Below, one piece after another: positions 1-6,943 of a DNA stretch of 32,717 bases. The stretch covers positions 1-32,717 of the forward strand of contig DETM01000035.1 in the NCBI GenBank assembly GCA_002361655.1, read 5' to 3'. The stretch is from Prevotella sp. UBA3288 (GTDB taxonomy: Bacteria; Bacteroidota; Bacteroidia; Bacteroidales; Bacteroidaceae). The notes below the pieces were generated by a model. The model was given only the letters and a program-made list of their open reading frames with translations, searched no databases and was not told the origin of the DNA. Each line of letters starts with the position of its first letter. Positions within the stretch are counted from its first letter, which is position 1. The position numbers and the translations under genes were made by a program.

Positions 1-1953
1 GGCTATCTTCAGGTCGAAGGCCATGCCGCTCTGCTGGGTGCCCTCCAGGTCGCCGGGTCCGCGCAATTTGAGGTCGGCCTCGGCAATGCGGAAGCCGTCG
101 TTGGTTTCGCACATGATGTCGATGCGCTTACGCGTCTCCTCGCTCAGTTTGAAGGTGGTGACGAGGATGCAGAACGACTGGTCGGCACCGCGCCCCACAC
201 GGCCTCGCAACTGGTGCAACTGGCTGAGGCCGAAGCGCTGGGCATCGAGGATGACCATGACCGAGGCGTTGGGCACGTTGACCCCCACTTCGATGACGGT
301 GGTGGCCACGAGGATCTGCGTCTCGCCGCTGACGAACTTCTGCATCTCGATTTCCTTGTCGCGGGGTTTCATCTTGCCGTGCACCTTGCTGAGACGGAAC
401 TCCGGAAAAGCCTGTCGCAGCACTTCGAAACCCTGTTCGAGGTTCTTCAGGTCGATCTTGGCACTCTCCTCGATCAGTGGGAAGACGATGTAGACCTGCC
501 GTCCCTCGTTGATCTGGCGGCGAATGCCATCGTAGAGCGTGGTCATGCGGGTGTCGAAGACATGGGTGGTACGGATGGGTTTGCGGCCGGGCGGCAGTTC
601 GTCGATGACGCTCACGTCGAGGTCGCCGTAGAGTGTCATGGCCAGGGTGCGGGGTATGGGTGTTGCCGTCATCACCAGCACGTGGGGCAGGCTGCGGCCT
701 CCGTCGGGCGATGCCTTCGCCCATAGTTTGGCCCGCTGTGCCACGCCGAAGCGGTGTTGTTCGTCGATGACCACCATTCCCAGTTGTGCGAATTGCACAG
801 TGTCTTCGATGACAGCATGTGTACCCACCAGAATCTGCACGCTGCCGTTGAGCAGACCGTCGAGCACTTCCTGCCGACGCTTGCCTTTGACGATGCCGGT
901 GAGCAGTTCGACTCTGACGGGCATGTCCCTGAGGAAGTCGCGTATGGTGGCCAGATGTTGTTCGGCCAGTATCTCTGTGGGAGCCATGATGCAGGCCTGA
1001 TAGCCGTTGTCGAGTGCGATGAGCATGGTCATCAGTGCCACCAGCGTCTTGCCCGACCCCACATCGCCTTGCAGCAGACGATTCATCTGCCGTCCGGAAC
1101 AGAGGTCCTGGCGAATCTCCTTTATCACCCGCTTCTGGGCTCCCGTCAGTTCAAAGGGCAGGTTGTCGTGATAGAAGGTGTTGAAGATGTCGCCAATGCG
1201 GTTGAAGACGAAGCCGGTGTATTTGCGCCGCTGGTCGTTCGCGTACCTTATTATATTAAGTTGTACGAAAAACAGTTCCTCGAACTTCATCCTGACGCGT
1301 GCCTGTTCCAAGTCTTTGGCGTTCTGGGGGTAGTGGAGGGTGCGCAGGGCCTGGTCGCGCCCCATCAGGTGGAGTGGAGCGGAGATGAAGGTCGGTATGG
1401 TCTCGGGCAGAGGCTCCTTCAGTTGGGCGATGAGTGTCTTGGTCAGCCGTTCCACGGCACGGCTGTTCAGTCCTGCCTTCTTCATCTTCTCCGTGGTGTT
1501 GTAGTAGGGCTGCATGCCCATGGCCGTGGTGTCTACCTTGTCGGCATCGTCCAAGTCGGGGTGCTGCACCTGTATGCGGTTGTTGAAGACCGACGGCCGG
1601 CCGAACACCAGGTAGTCTTTGCCTATCTTGTAGTTCTGCTTGGCATATTTGCCGCCGTTGAACCACACCAGGTCCATGATGGCGGTACCGTCGGAGAAGT
1701 GAGCCACCACGCGCTCCTTGCGGGGTCCCATGTCGAAGGTTTCGAAACTCAGTATGTGGCCCACCACCTGCACGAATGGCATGTCGCCCGTCAGTTCGCG
1801 GACAGTGTAGACCTTCGAACGGTCCACATACTTATAAGGGTAGTACTCGAGCAGGTCGCCGTAGGTCTCGATGCCGAGTTCCTGGCTCAGCATCTTCTGG
1901 CGGTTGGGGCCTACGCCCGGCAGATATTTGATGTCCTGTTCGAGTAAGTTCAT
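1..1953 (-). CDS. recG: ATP-dependent DNA helicase RecG (3' end outside window)
   Basis: RecG is a superfamily 2 helicase that remodels stalled forks and branched recombination intermediates. From the ATG at 1953, 651 codons read without a stop to the left edge. The N-terminal wedge region begins with a helix-hairpin-helix-like stretch (LPGVGPNRQKML). Walker A (GDVGSGKT) is near residues 296-303. A DEQH box follows near residue 398, then the MTATPIPRTLAM motif and the late motif QLRGRVGRG. The last visible residues, GPGDLEGTQQSG and FDLKIA, match the C-terminal part of the family. RecG is usually about 700 aa, so roughly 50 residues are probably missing. It starts 3 bp after the ispD stop, so it is probably the last gene of a DJ-1-ispD-recG operon. 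Identification is secure. Confidence 0.95.
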   Translation of the reverse strand, partial: MNLLEQDIKYLPGVGPNRQKMLSQELGIETYGDLLEYYPYKYVDRSKVYTVRELTGDMPFVQVVGHILSFETFDMGPRKERVVAHFSDGTAIMDLVWFNGGKYAKQNYKIGKDYLVFGRPSVFNNRIQVQHPDLDDADKVDTTAMGMQPYYNTTEKMKKAGLNSRAVERLTKTLIAQLKEPLPETIPTFISAPLHLMGRDQALRTLHYPQNAKDLEQARVRMKFEELFFVQLNIIRYANDQRRKYTGFVFNRIGDIFNTFYHDNLPFELTGAQKRVIKEIRQDLCSGRQMNRLLQGDVGSGKTLVALMTMLIALDNGYQACIMAPTEILAEQHLATIRDFLRDMPVRVELLTGIVKGKRRQEVLDGLLNGSVQILVGTHAVIEDTVQFAQLGMVVIDEQHRFGVAQRAKLWAKASPDGGRSLPHVLVMTATPIPRTLAMTLYGDLDVSVIDELPPGRKPIRTTHVFDTRMTTLYDGIRRQINEGRQVYIVFPLIEESAKIDLKNLEQGFEVLRQAFPEFRLSKVHGKMKPRDKEIEMQKFVSGETQILVATTVIEVGVNVPNASVMVILDAQRFGLSQLHQLRGRVGRGADQSFCILVTTFKLSEETRKRIDIMCETNDGFRIAEADLKLRGPGDLEGTQQSGMAFDLKIA

Positions 1954-1956
1954 GAC

Positions 1957-2613
1957 TCAGATGAGGGTCTCGGCTATCTTCAGGTCGAAGGGGGTGGTGA
2001 TTTTGATGTTCTCGCGGTTGCCGTCGACCATAGCCACGGGGTGGCCAAAGGCTTCGACCACCGAGGCGTCGTCGGTGAACGCCTCGCTGTACGGCTGGCG
2101 GTTGGCCGCCTTCAGCAGTTGGATGTCGAAGGTCTGCGGTGTCTGCACCAAGCAATAATCGCTGCGCATCACATTTTTTTGAGTGGGGATGTGGCGCAGC
2201 GTCTCCACCACCGGCGTGACGGGGATAACGGCCTTGTGGGTGCGGGCTGCCTCGTAGCAGGCACGGATGACATCGGTGCTGACGAAGGGGCGCACGCCGT
2301 CGTGCACGCCGACCACGCCCTGCGCATCGTCGGGAATCAGCGCCAAGCCATGCTGCACGCTGTGGAAACGGGTCTCGCCGCCGTCGGCCAGCAGGTATTC
2401 GACCGTGAATTTGTGCTTTTCGCACAGTTCGCGCCAATATTCCTGTTGTGCCTTTGGCAGCACGAGGATGATCTGCAGGCTTTGGGAGTATTCGCGAAAC
2501 CGCATCAGCGTCCGCATCAGCACCGGCAGTCCGCCGATGGGAAGAAACTGCTTGGGAATATCGCCTCCCATCCGCAATCCCTTTCCCCCTGCCACAATGA
2601 TGACGTAGTCCAT
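1957..2613 (-). CDS. ispD: 2-C-methyl-D-erythritol 4-phosphate cytidylyltransferase
   Basis: IspD transfers CMP from CTP to methylerythritol phosphate in the non-mevalonate isoprenoid pathway. The 218-aa protein starts [17 protein letters not shown], the glycine-rich CTP-binding loop, followed by PKQFLPIGG with the catalytic-type Lys. [11 protein letters not shown] and the [10 protein letters not shown] stretch are also typical of the family. The frame stays open 21 codons upstream, but that part lies inside the preceding DJ-1 gene and lacks family residues, so ATG 2613 is chosen. It begins 1 bp after the DJ-1 stop and ends 3 bp before recG. Another gene of the same pathway, dxr, lies at 16907-18064. 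Confidence 0.95.
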   Translation of the reverse strand: MDYVIIVAGGKGLRMGGDIPKQFLPIGGLPVLMRTLMRFREYSQSLQIILVLPKAQQEYWRELCEKHKFTVEYLLADGGETRFHSVQHGLALIPDDAQGVVGVHDGVRPFVSTDVIRACYEAARTHKAVIPVTPVVETLRHIPTQKNVMRSDYCLVQTPQTFDIQLLKAANRQPYSEAFTDDASVVEAFGHPVAMVDGNRENIKITTPFDLKIAETLI

Positions 2614-2614
2614 G

Positions 2615-3181
2615 CTATTTCTCCATGAGATGGACGTAGCGCATGCCGGTGGCCACCTGACGGGCCGTGGCGTCATCCTTCAGTTGACTGAGCAGCGAGT
2701 AGGCGAAGGGGAAGGCAGCGGCGGGACCCTCGCCGGTGGTCACGTTACCGTCGACGGTGCAGAGGTCGCCGGTATAGGTGGCACCTTCTAAGGTCTGCTC
2801 GAAGCCTGGGTAGCAGGTGGCCCGTTTGCCACGCAGGATGCCCAGTCCGCCCAGTACCAGCGGAGCAGCACAGATGGCAGCCACCCGTTTGCCGGCGGCA
2901 TGCTGACGGAGCAGTGCCTGCCGCACTCCCTCGTGGGCATTCAGGTTGGAAGCACCGGGCATACCGCCGGGCAGCATCAGCAGATCGGCATCGCTGAAGT
3001 CGCACTCGTCGAACAGCGCATCGGCCACCACCTGCACGCGGTGAGCCGTCTCTACTATCTGTGAGCCTTCGACGGTGCTCACTGTCACTACCTCCACGCC
3101 CCCTCGGCGAAGCACGTCGACAGGTATCAACGCCTCGATATCCTCGAAGCCGTTGGCAAGAAAAACATAAACTTTTGCCAT
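2615..3181 (-). CDS. DJ-1/PfpI family protein (YajL/ThiJ-like)
   Basis: This is a 188-aa cytoplasmic protein of the DJ-1/ThiJ/PfpI superfamily. It begins [21 protein letters not shown], with the conserved Glu at residue 16. The nucleophile-elbow Cys is C104 in [12 protein letters not shown], and [11 protein letters not shown] precedes it. Family members are reported as glyoxalase/deglycase-like or redox-sensing proteins, and the sequence does not choose between these. The start at 3181 is preferred over an ATG at 3265 because the extension is Phe-rich junk overlapping the divergent nadK promoter. It is the first gene of the DJ-1-ispD-recG set and has its own promoter just upstream. Confidence 0.88.
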   Translation of the reverse strand: MAKVYVFLANGFEDIEALIPVDVLRRGGVEVVTVSTVEGSQIVETAHRVQVVADALFDECDFSDADLLMLPGGMPGASNLNAHEGVRQALLRQHAAGKRVAAICAAPLVLGGLGILRGKRATCYPGFEQTLEGATYTGDLCTVDGNVTTGEGPAAAFPFAYSLLSQLKDDATARQVATGMRYVHLMEK

Positions 3182-3207
3182 ATTCTCAATTTTAATTCGT
3201 ACTTTTG
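3174..3207 (+). promoter_or_regulatory. Bacteroidota promoter for nadK
   Basis: A TTTG at 3174-3177 is followed 22 bp later by TACTTTTG at 3200-3207 (TAnnTTTG). The -33 element overlaps the first codons of the divergent DJ-1 gene. The expected start near 3211 gives a leader of about 48 nt. Confidence 0.5.
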
Positions 3208-3211
3208 CAGG

Positions 3212-3234
3212 CACAAAGATACGAAATCTTTGTG
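3212..3234. repeat. Perfect 9-bp inverted repeat between divergent genes
   Basis: CACAAAGAT at 3212-3220 and ATCTTTGTG at 3226-3234 are separated by 5 bp. The repeat covers the -7 box of the DJ-1 gene and the expected 5' leader of nadK. It could be a regulator site or a 5' hairpin in the nadK mRNA, or a by-product of promoter-like sequence on both strands. Confidence 0.6.
3214..3221 (-). promoter_or_regulatory. Bacteroidota -7 box for the DJ-1-ispD-recG operon
   Basis: TATCTTTG on the minus strand matches TAnnTTTG. The expected transcription start is near 3210, giving a leader of about 30 nt before ATG 3181. No clear TTTG -33 box is seen. The box lies inside a perfect inverted repeat shared with the divergent nadK leader. 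Confidence 0.5.
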
Positions 3235-3258
3235 AAACGCGAAAGAAAAAGAAGAAAT

Positions 3259-4200
3259 ATGTCATCGAAGACCCTCACATTTGCCCTCTTCGGCAATCTC
3301 TATCAGCAGGAGAAGTCGGTTGCTATCCGCCAGGTGCTGGCCTGTCTGAAAGTGCACGGTGCCCGTATCATCATCGACGAGGAGTACTACCATTTCCTGA
3401 TGGAGATGCCCGGTGTGCAGAGTATCATAGGCATTCCCGAGACACCGGGTAATCCGCAATGTCCGGAGATTCCCGGCAACTCCCGTTTCTCTACTTTCAG
3501 GGGTGCTGACTTCGAGGCCGACTTCGCCATCTCGATGGGCGGCGACGGTACGCTGCTGAAGACGGCCAGCCGTGTTCGTGAGAAGCAGATTCCCATCGTG
3601 GGTGTCAACATGGGGCGGTTGGGGTTTCTGGCCGATGTGAGTGCCGATGATATCGACAATATGATTGATGCCCTCTACCGTGGTGACTACTCGGTCGAGG
3701 ACCGGTCGCTCATCCGTGTGGAGACCAACGGCGAGCCCATCAGCGGCTATGAGTGTGCGCTGAATGATGTGGCCATCCTGAAGCGCGACTCGGCATCGAT
3801 GATATCTATCCGTACCAGTATCAACGGCGAGTATCTGACCACCTATCAGGCTGACGGCCTCATTGTTTCGACCCCCACCGGTTCTACCGCATACTCGATG
3901 TCGAACGGTGGTCCGATCATCGTGCCACGTACCGGGGTGATGCTGATGACGGCCGTGGCTCCACATTCACTGAACGTCCGTCCCATTGTCATTCCCGACT
4001 CGGCTATGATAGAACTCACCGTGAGCAGCCGCAGCCACTCCTTCCTGGTGGCCATCGACGGCCGCAGCGGCAAGTTGCCTGAGGGTACCACGCTCCGGCT
4101 GACCCGTGCCCCCTATACGGTGAAGGTGGCCAAACGCAGCGGCACGCGCTATTTCGCCACCCTTCGCGAGAAACTGATGTGGGGAGCGGATGTGAGGTAA
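3259..4200 (+). CDS. nadK: NAD kinase (ATP-NAD kinase)
   Basis: NadK phosphorylates NAD to NADP. The 313-aa protein has the GGDGT motif at residues 95-99 within ISMGGDGTLLKTASR. It also has VGVNMGRLGFLADV, the ALNDVAI motif, and the glycine-rich DGLIVSTPTGSTAYSMSNGGP stretch. The start MSSKTLTFALFG at 3259 is chosen because an earlier in-frame ATG at 3205 overlaps the promoter. Residues 60-77 form an unusual loop with Pro (once Ser) at every third position, encoded by six 9-bp units just before the catalytic GGDGT region. The ABC exporter gene begins 10 bp after the stop, suggesting co-transcription. Confidence 0.96.
   Translation: MSSKTLTFALFGNLYQQEKSVAIRQVLACLKVHGARIIIDEEYYHFLMEMPGVQSIIGIPETPGNPQCPEIPGNSRFSTFRGADFEADFAISMGGDGTLLKTASRVREKQIPIVGVNMGRLGFLADVSADDIDNMIDALYRGDYSVEDRSLIRVETNGEPISGYECALNDVAILKRDSASMISIRTSINGEYLTTYQADGLIVSTPTGSTAYSMSNGGPIIVPRTGVMLMTAVAPHSLNVRPIVIPDSAMIELTVSSRSHSFLVAIDGRSGKLPEGTTLRLTRAPYTVKVAKRSGTRYFATLREKLMWGADVR
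3436..3489 (+). repeat. In-frame 9-bp-period array in nadK
   Basis: Six consecutive 9-nt units each start with CCG, CCC or TCC and encode Pro-x-x: PET, PGN, PQC, PEI, PGN, then SRF. Two units are close to CCGGGTAAT and two resemble CCGGAGATT. The units are degenerate, but the period is exact and in frame. Confidence 0.7.
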
Positions 4201-4214
4201 ACATTGAACATTGA
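4201..4214 (+). repeat. 7-bp tandem duplication at the exporter start
   Basis: ACATTGA occurs twice in tandem, at 4201-4207 and 4208-4214. It follows the nadK stop directly and contains the TTG start codon of the next gene. Confidence 0.7.
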
Positions 4215-5938
4215 GTATTAAGGAACTATTTCAGTTGCCCGACAACAAATATACGGTGCGGGAGATATTCCGCTGGTTGTGGGAGGCACTGCGAGGCAAC
4301 CGCTTGCAGGCAGTGCTCAATGCTTCCATAGGCATGCTGGGCGTGGTGCTGGGACTGGCCTCCGTGTGGGCCATGCAGCGTGCCATCGATACTGCCTCCG
4401 GCGTCAGGGACGGGTCGATCTACTGGGCTGTGGCTGTGATGGCGATACTCATCCTGGGCGAGTTCGCCCTGAGCATCTCCCGTGTCTGGATCAAAAACAT
4501 CCTGGGCATCAAGGCGCAGAACCGGATGCAGCAGCGCATCCTGGCCCGGGTGCTCCGTTCGGAGTGGCGGGGCCGTGAAGCCATGCACAGCGGCGACATC
4601 ATCAACCGCTTGGAAGACGACGTGAAGACGGTGGTGACCTTCCTCACCGAGACGCTGCCATCGACGCTCAGCACGGTGGCTATGTTTATCGGTGCCTTCG
4701 TCTATCTGTTGCAGATGGATACCTGGCTGGCAATCACCACCGTTGGCATTCTGCCCCTTTTTATATTGGTCAGCCGTATCTATGTGGCCTATATGCGGAC
4801 ATACTCCAGAAAGGTGCGCGACAGCGACAGCCTGGTACAGAGCCTGCTGACAGAGGTCATGCAGCACCGGATGCTACTGAAGACGATGGAGGCCGACGGC
4901 CAGATGCTGAACCGGCTGGACACTACGCAGACCACCCTGCGCAACTGGGTTCGCAAGCGTACCGTCTTCTCTGTCGGCAGCAACTTCTTCCTGAACGTAG
5001 GCTTTTCTATTGGCTATCTGGTGGCCTTCCTTTGGGGGTCCATCCGGTTGCATGCCGGCACCCTGACCTATGGTGGTATGACAGCCTTTCTGCAACTGGT
5101 GTATCGCATCCAGGGTCCGGCCCGCGACCTCAGTAGGCTGCTGCCCTCGTTTGTCAGCGTCTTTACCGCTGCCGAGCGGCTGATGGAACTGGCTGAGATA
5201 CCCGAGGAAGAGCAAGGCGAGGCACGACCGTTGCCAGCACCTTGCGGCATCCGCTTCGACCATGTGACCTTCAACTACGGTGCCCCCGGCCAGCGCCCTA
5301 CGTTGGTAGATGTCAACTACGATTTCCCGCCAGGTTCGTGTACCGCAATCCTTGGGGAGACAGGGTCTGGGAAGACGACCCTCATCCGGCTATTGCTGGC
5401 GTTGGTGCGTCCGCAAAAAGGGAGGGTGGTGGTCTATTCTGGGGCCAATGGGGCTGATGAGTCTAATGGGACTTATAGGGCCAATGGGACTCATGGGCCT
5501 TATGGGATGACCGAGGTGCTGTCGCCGCTCCACCGGTGCAACTTCGTCTATGTGCCGCAGGGCAACACGCTGCTCAGCGGCAGCCTTCGCGAAAACCTGC
5601 TGCTGGGCAACCCGCAGGCTACTGATGGCGAGATGCGCGAAGCGCTCCGTATGGCTTGTGCCGACTTCGTGGAACAGTTGCCCGAGGGGCTCGACACCCA
5701 TTTCTCCGAACAGGGCGGCGGACTCTCCGAAGGACAGGCCCAGCGCATCTCCATCGCCAGGGCCTTGCTGCGTCCGGGTAGTGTCATGTTGCTCGATGAG
5801 GCAACCAGTGCCCTCGATGCTGAGACGGAGCGGCGGGTGCTGGAGAATATTCTCCGTGACAAGCAGCGTACCGTTATCTTCGTCACCCACCGTACCGCCG
5901 TGGTCGATTATTGCGACCACACCATCTCCTTCTCTTAA
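4211..5938 (+). CDS. MsbA-like ABC exporter, fused membrane and ATPase domains
   Basis: This 575-aa half-transporter would act as a homodimer in the inner membrane. The transmembrane domain spans about residues 25-320. The nucleotide-binding domain has Walker A GETGSGKTT at 382-390, Q-loop Gln450, a variant signature LSEGQ at 505-509, Walker B VMLLDE at 525-530 and the H-loop His560. The substrate is not evident; lipid or drug export is typical. The start must be TTG at 4211: an in-frame TGA lies at 4205-4207 and no ATG precedes the first helices. Residues 411-431 (GANGAD..., Gly/Asn/Thr-rich) are encoded by seven 9-bp repeats inserted between the strand after Walker A and the Q-loop. Core motifs are intact, so the protein is probably functional. 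Confidence 0.9.
   Translation: MSIKELFQLPDNKYTVREIFRWLWEALRGNRLQAVLNASIGMLGVVLGLASVWAMQRAIDTASGVRDGSIYWAVAVMAILILGEFALSISRVWIKNILGIKAQNRMQQRILARVLRSEWRGREAMHSGDIINRLEDDVKTVVTFLTETLPSTLSTVAMFIGAFVYLLQMDTWLAITTVGILPLFILVSRIYVAYMRTYSRKVRDSDSLVQSLLTEVMQHRMLLKTMEADGQMLNRLDTTQTTLRNWVRKRTVFSVGSNFFLNVGFSIGYLVAFLWGSIRLHAGTLTYGGMTAFLQLVYRIQGPARDLSRLLPSFVSVFTAAERLMELAEIPEEEQGEARPLPAPCGIRFDHVTFNYGAPGQRPTLVDVNYDFPPGSCTAILGETGSGKTTLIRLLLALVRPQKGRVVVYSGANGADESNGTYRANGTHGPYGMTEVLSPLHRCNFVYVPQGNTLLSGSLRENLLLGNPQATDGEMREALRMACADFVEQLPEGLDTHFSEQGGGLSEGQAQRISIARALLRPGSVMLLDEATSALDAETERRVLENILRDKQRTVIFVTHRTAVVDYCDHTISFS
5441..5503 (+). repeat. 9-bp repeat array (GGGGCYAAT type) inside the exporter gene
   Basis: There are seven uninterrupted 9-nt units. 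The first is GGGGCCAAT and the fifth AGGGCCAAT; others vary, such as GGGACTCAT and GGGCCTTAT. A partial GGGATG follows. The array is in frame and encodes GAN-GAD-ESN-GTY-RAN-GTH-GPY. Related arrays lie at three gene junctions in this window. Confidence 0.85.
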
Positions 5939-5996
5939 CGAAAAAAATTCCACATCGCACGCGCGAACCTTATTATATATAAAGTAATGATGTATC

Positions 5997-6119
5997 GACC
6001 ACGAATTGAACGAATATGACGAATTTTCTATGCAGTTTAAGTCTTTTCGTTGGTTGCATGCCGGTGCTTTGTGGAATGATTGTAAACCAGCATGAATTCG
6101 ATTCGTTCAATTCTTGGTC
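5997..6119. repeat. MITE-like element with 19-bp terminal inverted repeats
   Basis: The left arm, GACCACGAATTGAACGAAT at 5997-6015, and the reverse complement of 6101-6119 match at 18 of 19 positions. After a 4-nt offset in the left arm, CGAATT continues the match inward. The left arm also carries three 9-nt units beginning ACGAAT (6001-6027). About 85 bp lie between the arms with no gene. It could be a non-autonomous mobile element or a large mRNA hairpin. Confidence 0.6.
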
Positions 6120-6248
6120 AAAAAGAAGGATGGGAAAGTACCATAACTGATATGATGTCTTGATAGCCGATTGTCTAAATATTATACAAAAAGGTCTCAT
6201 TCTGCTTAAAAACATATAAGGAAAGACGGCAATACTGCAACTTTTTCT

Positions 6249-6256
6249 TAACTTTG
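6249..6256 (+). promoter_or_regulatory. -7 box of the efflux operon
   Basis: TAACTTTG matches TAnnTTTG and is followed by CACG, with an expected start near 6260. The same TAACTTTGCAC string occurs in the promoters of the GH53 gene and tsaB. It places the transcription start after an upstream candidate start codon at 6254, supporting ATG 6284. Confidence 0.6.
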
Positions 6257-6283
6257 CACGTCAAACGGACAAAAGCGTTAATA

Positions 6284-6943
6284 ATGATACACTTAGAAAA
6301 CGTCAATAAGACCTACTTCGGTGCCCAGCCGCTGCATGTGTTGAAAGGCATTAACCTCGACATCAAGGCCGGCGAGTTCGTCTCCATCATGGGTGCCTCC
6401 GGCTCGGGCAAGAGCACGCTGCTCAATATTCTGGGCATCCTCGACAACTACGACTCGGGGCTCTACACCCTAAACGGCGTGCGCATCTGGAATCTCTCGG
6501 AGAGCAAGGCCGCCGAATACCGTAACCACATGATCGGATTCATCTTCCAGTCGTTTAACCTGATAAATTTCAAGACGGCGGTAGAGAACGTCGAGTTGCC
6601 GCTGTTCTATCAGGGCGTCTCGCGCAAAAAACGGCACACGCTGGCACTGGAGTATCTGGACAGGCTGGGCCTGAAGGCCTGGGCCACCCACTATCCCAAC
6701 GAACTGAGCGGCGGACAGAAACAGCGCGTGGCCATTGCCCGCGCCCTGATCACGAAGCCACAAATCATCCTGGCCGACGAGCCGACGGGAGCCCTCGACT
6801 CGAAGACATCGGTAGAGGTGATGCAACTGCTGAAAGACCTCAACCGTGAGGAGCATATCACGCAGGTCATCGTGACCCACGACCCCGGCGTGGCAGAACA
6901 GACGAACCGCATAATCAGGATCAAGGATGGAATTATTGAATGA
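6284..6943 (+). CDS. ABC efflux ATPase, MacB/LolD type
   Basis: This 219-aa ATPase powers the MacB-type exporter encoded downstream. Visible motifs are Walker A GASGSGKST at 37-45, Q-loop FIFQSFNL near 87-94, signature LSGGQ at 141-145, Walker B IILADEP at 161-167 and His199 in VTHD. It also has the MacB/LolD-type ERVELPL-like region (ENVELPLFYQGV). The start MIHLENVNKTYFG fits the family and the promoter position. Its 3' end overlaps the first permease by 17 bp, implying translational coupling. MacB-like systems use ATP hydrolysis to drive periplasmic export through a TolC channel; the substrate cannot be told from sequence. Confidence 0.93.
   Translation: MIHLENVNKTYFGAQPLHVLKGINLDIKAGEFVSIMGASGSGKSTLLNILGILDNYDSGLYTLNGVRIWNLSESKAAEYRNHMIGFIFQSFNLINFKTAVENVELPLFYQGVSRKKRHTLALEYLDRLGLKAWATHYPNELSGGQKQRVAIARALITKPQIILADEPTGALDSKTSVEVMQLLKDLNREEHITQVIVTHDPGVAEQTNRIIRIKDGIIE

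Larger units (their letters stand above)
5939..6283. other. Intergenic region, 345 bp
   Basis: No convincing gene is seen here. An 80-codon minus-strand ORF at 5973-6215 has no recognisable features and spans the inverted repeat. The stretch is AT-rich and contains the MITE-like element at 5997-6119 and the efflux-operon promoter near 6249. No clear intrinsic terminator for the upstream exporter is visible. Confidence 0.6.

Noticed and set aside
754..1947. A 397-codon plus-strand open frame opposite recG
   Set aside because: The composition is a mirror of the recG codons, no family motif is present, and recG on the other strand is unmistakable.
1972..1991. A 20-bp stretch identical to bases 1-20 of the window
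   Set aside because: Both copies encode FDLKIA in the RecG and IspD frames, respectively. The identity ends at base 21, and its other end cannot be seen at the window edge. It is most likely a coincidence of the same codons.
5973..6215. An 80-codon minus-strand ORF in the gap before the efflux operon
   Set aside because: It has no ribosome-binding or promoter context, no known motif, and spans the inverted repeat. It is more likely non-coding.
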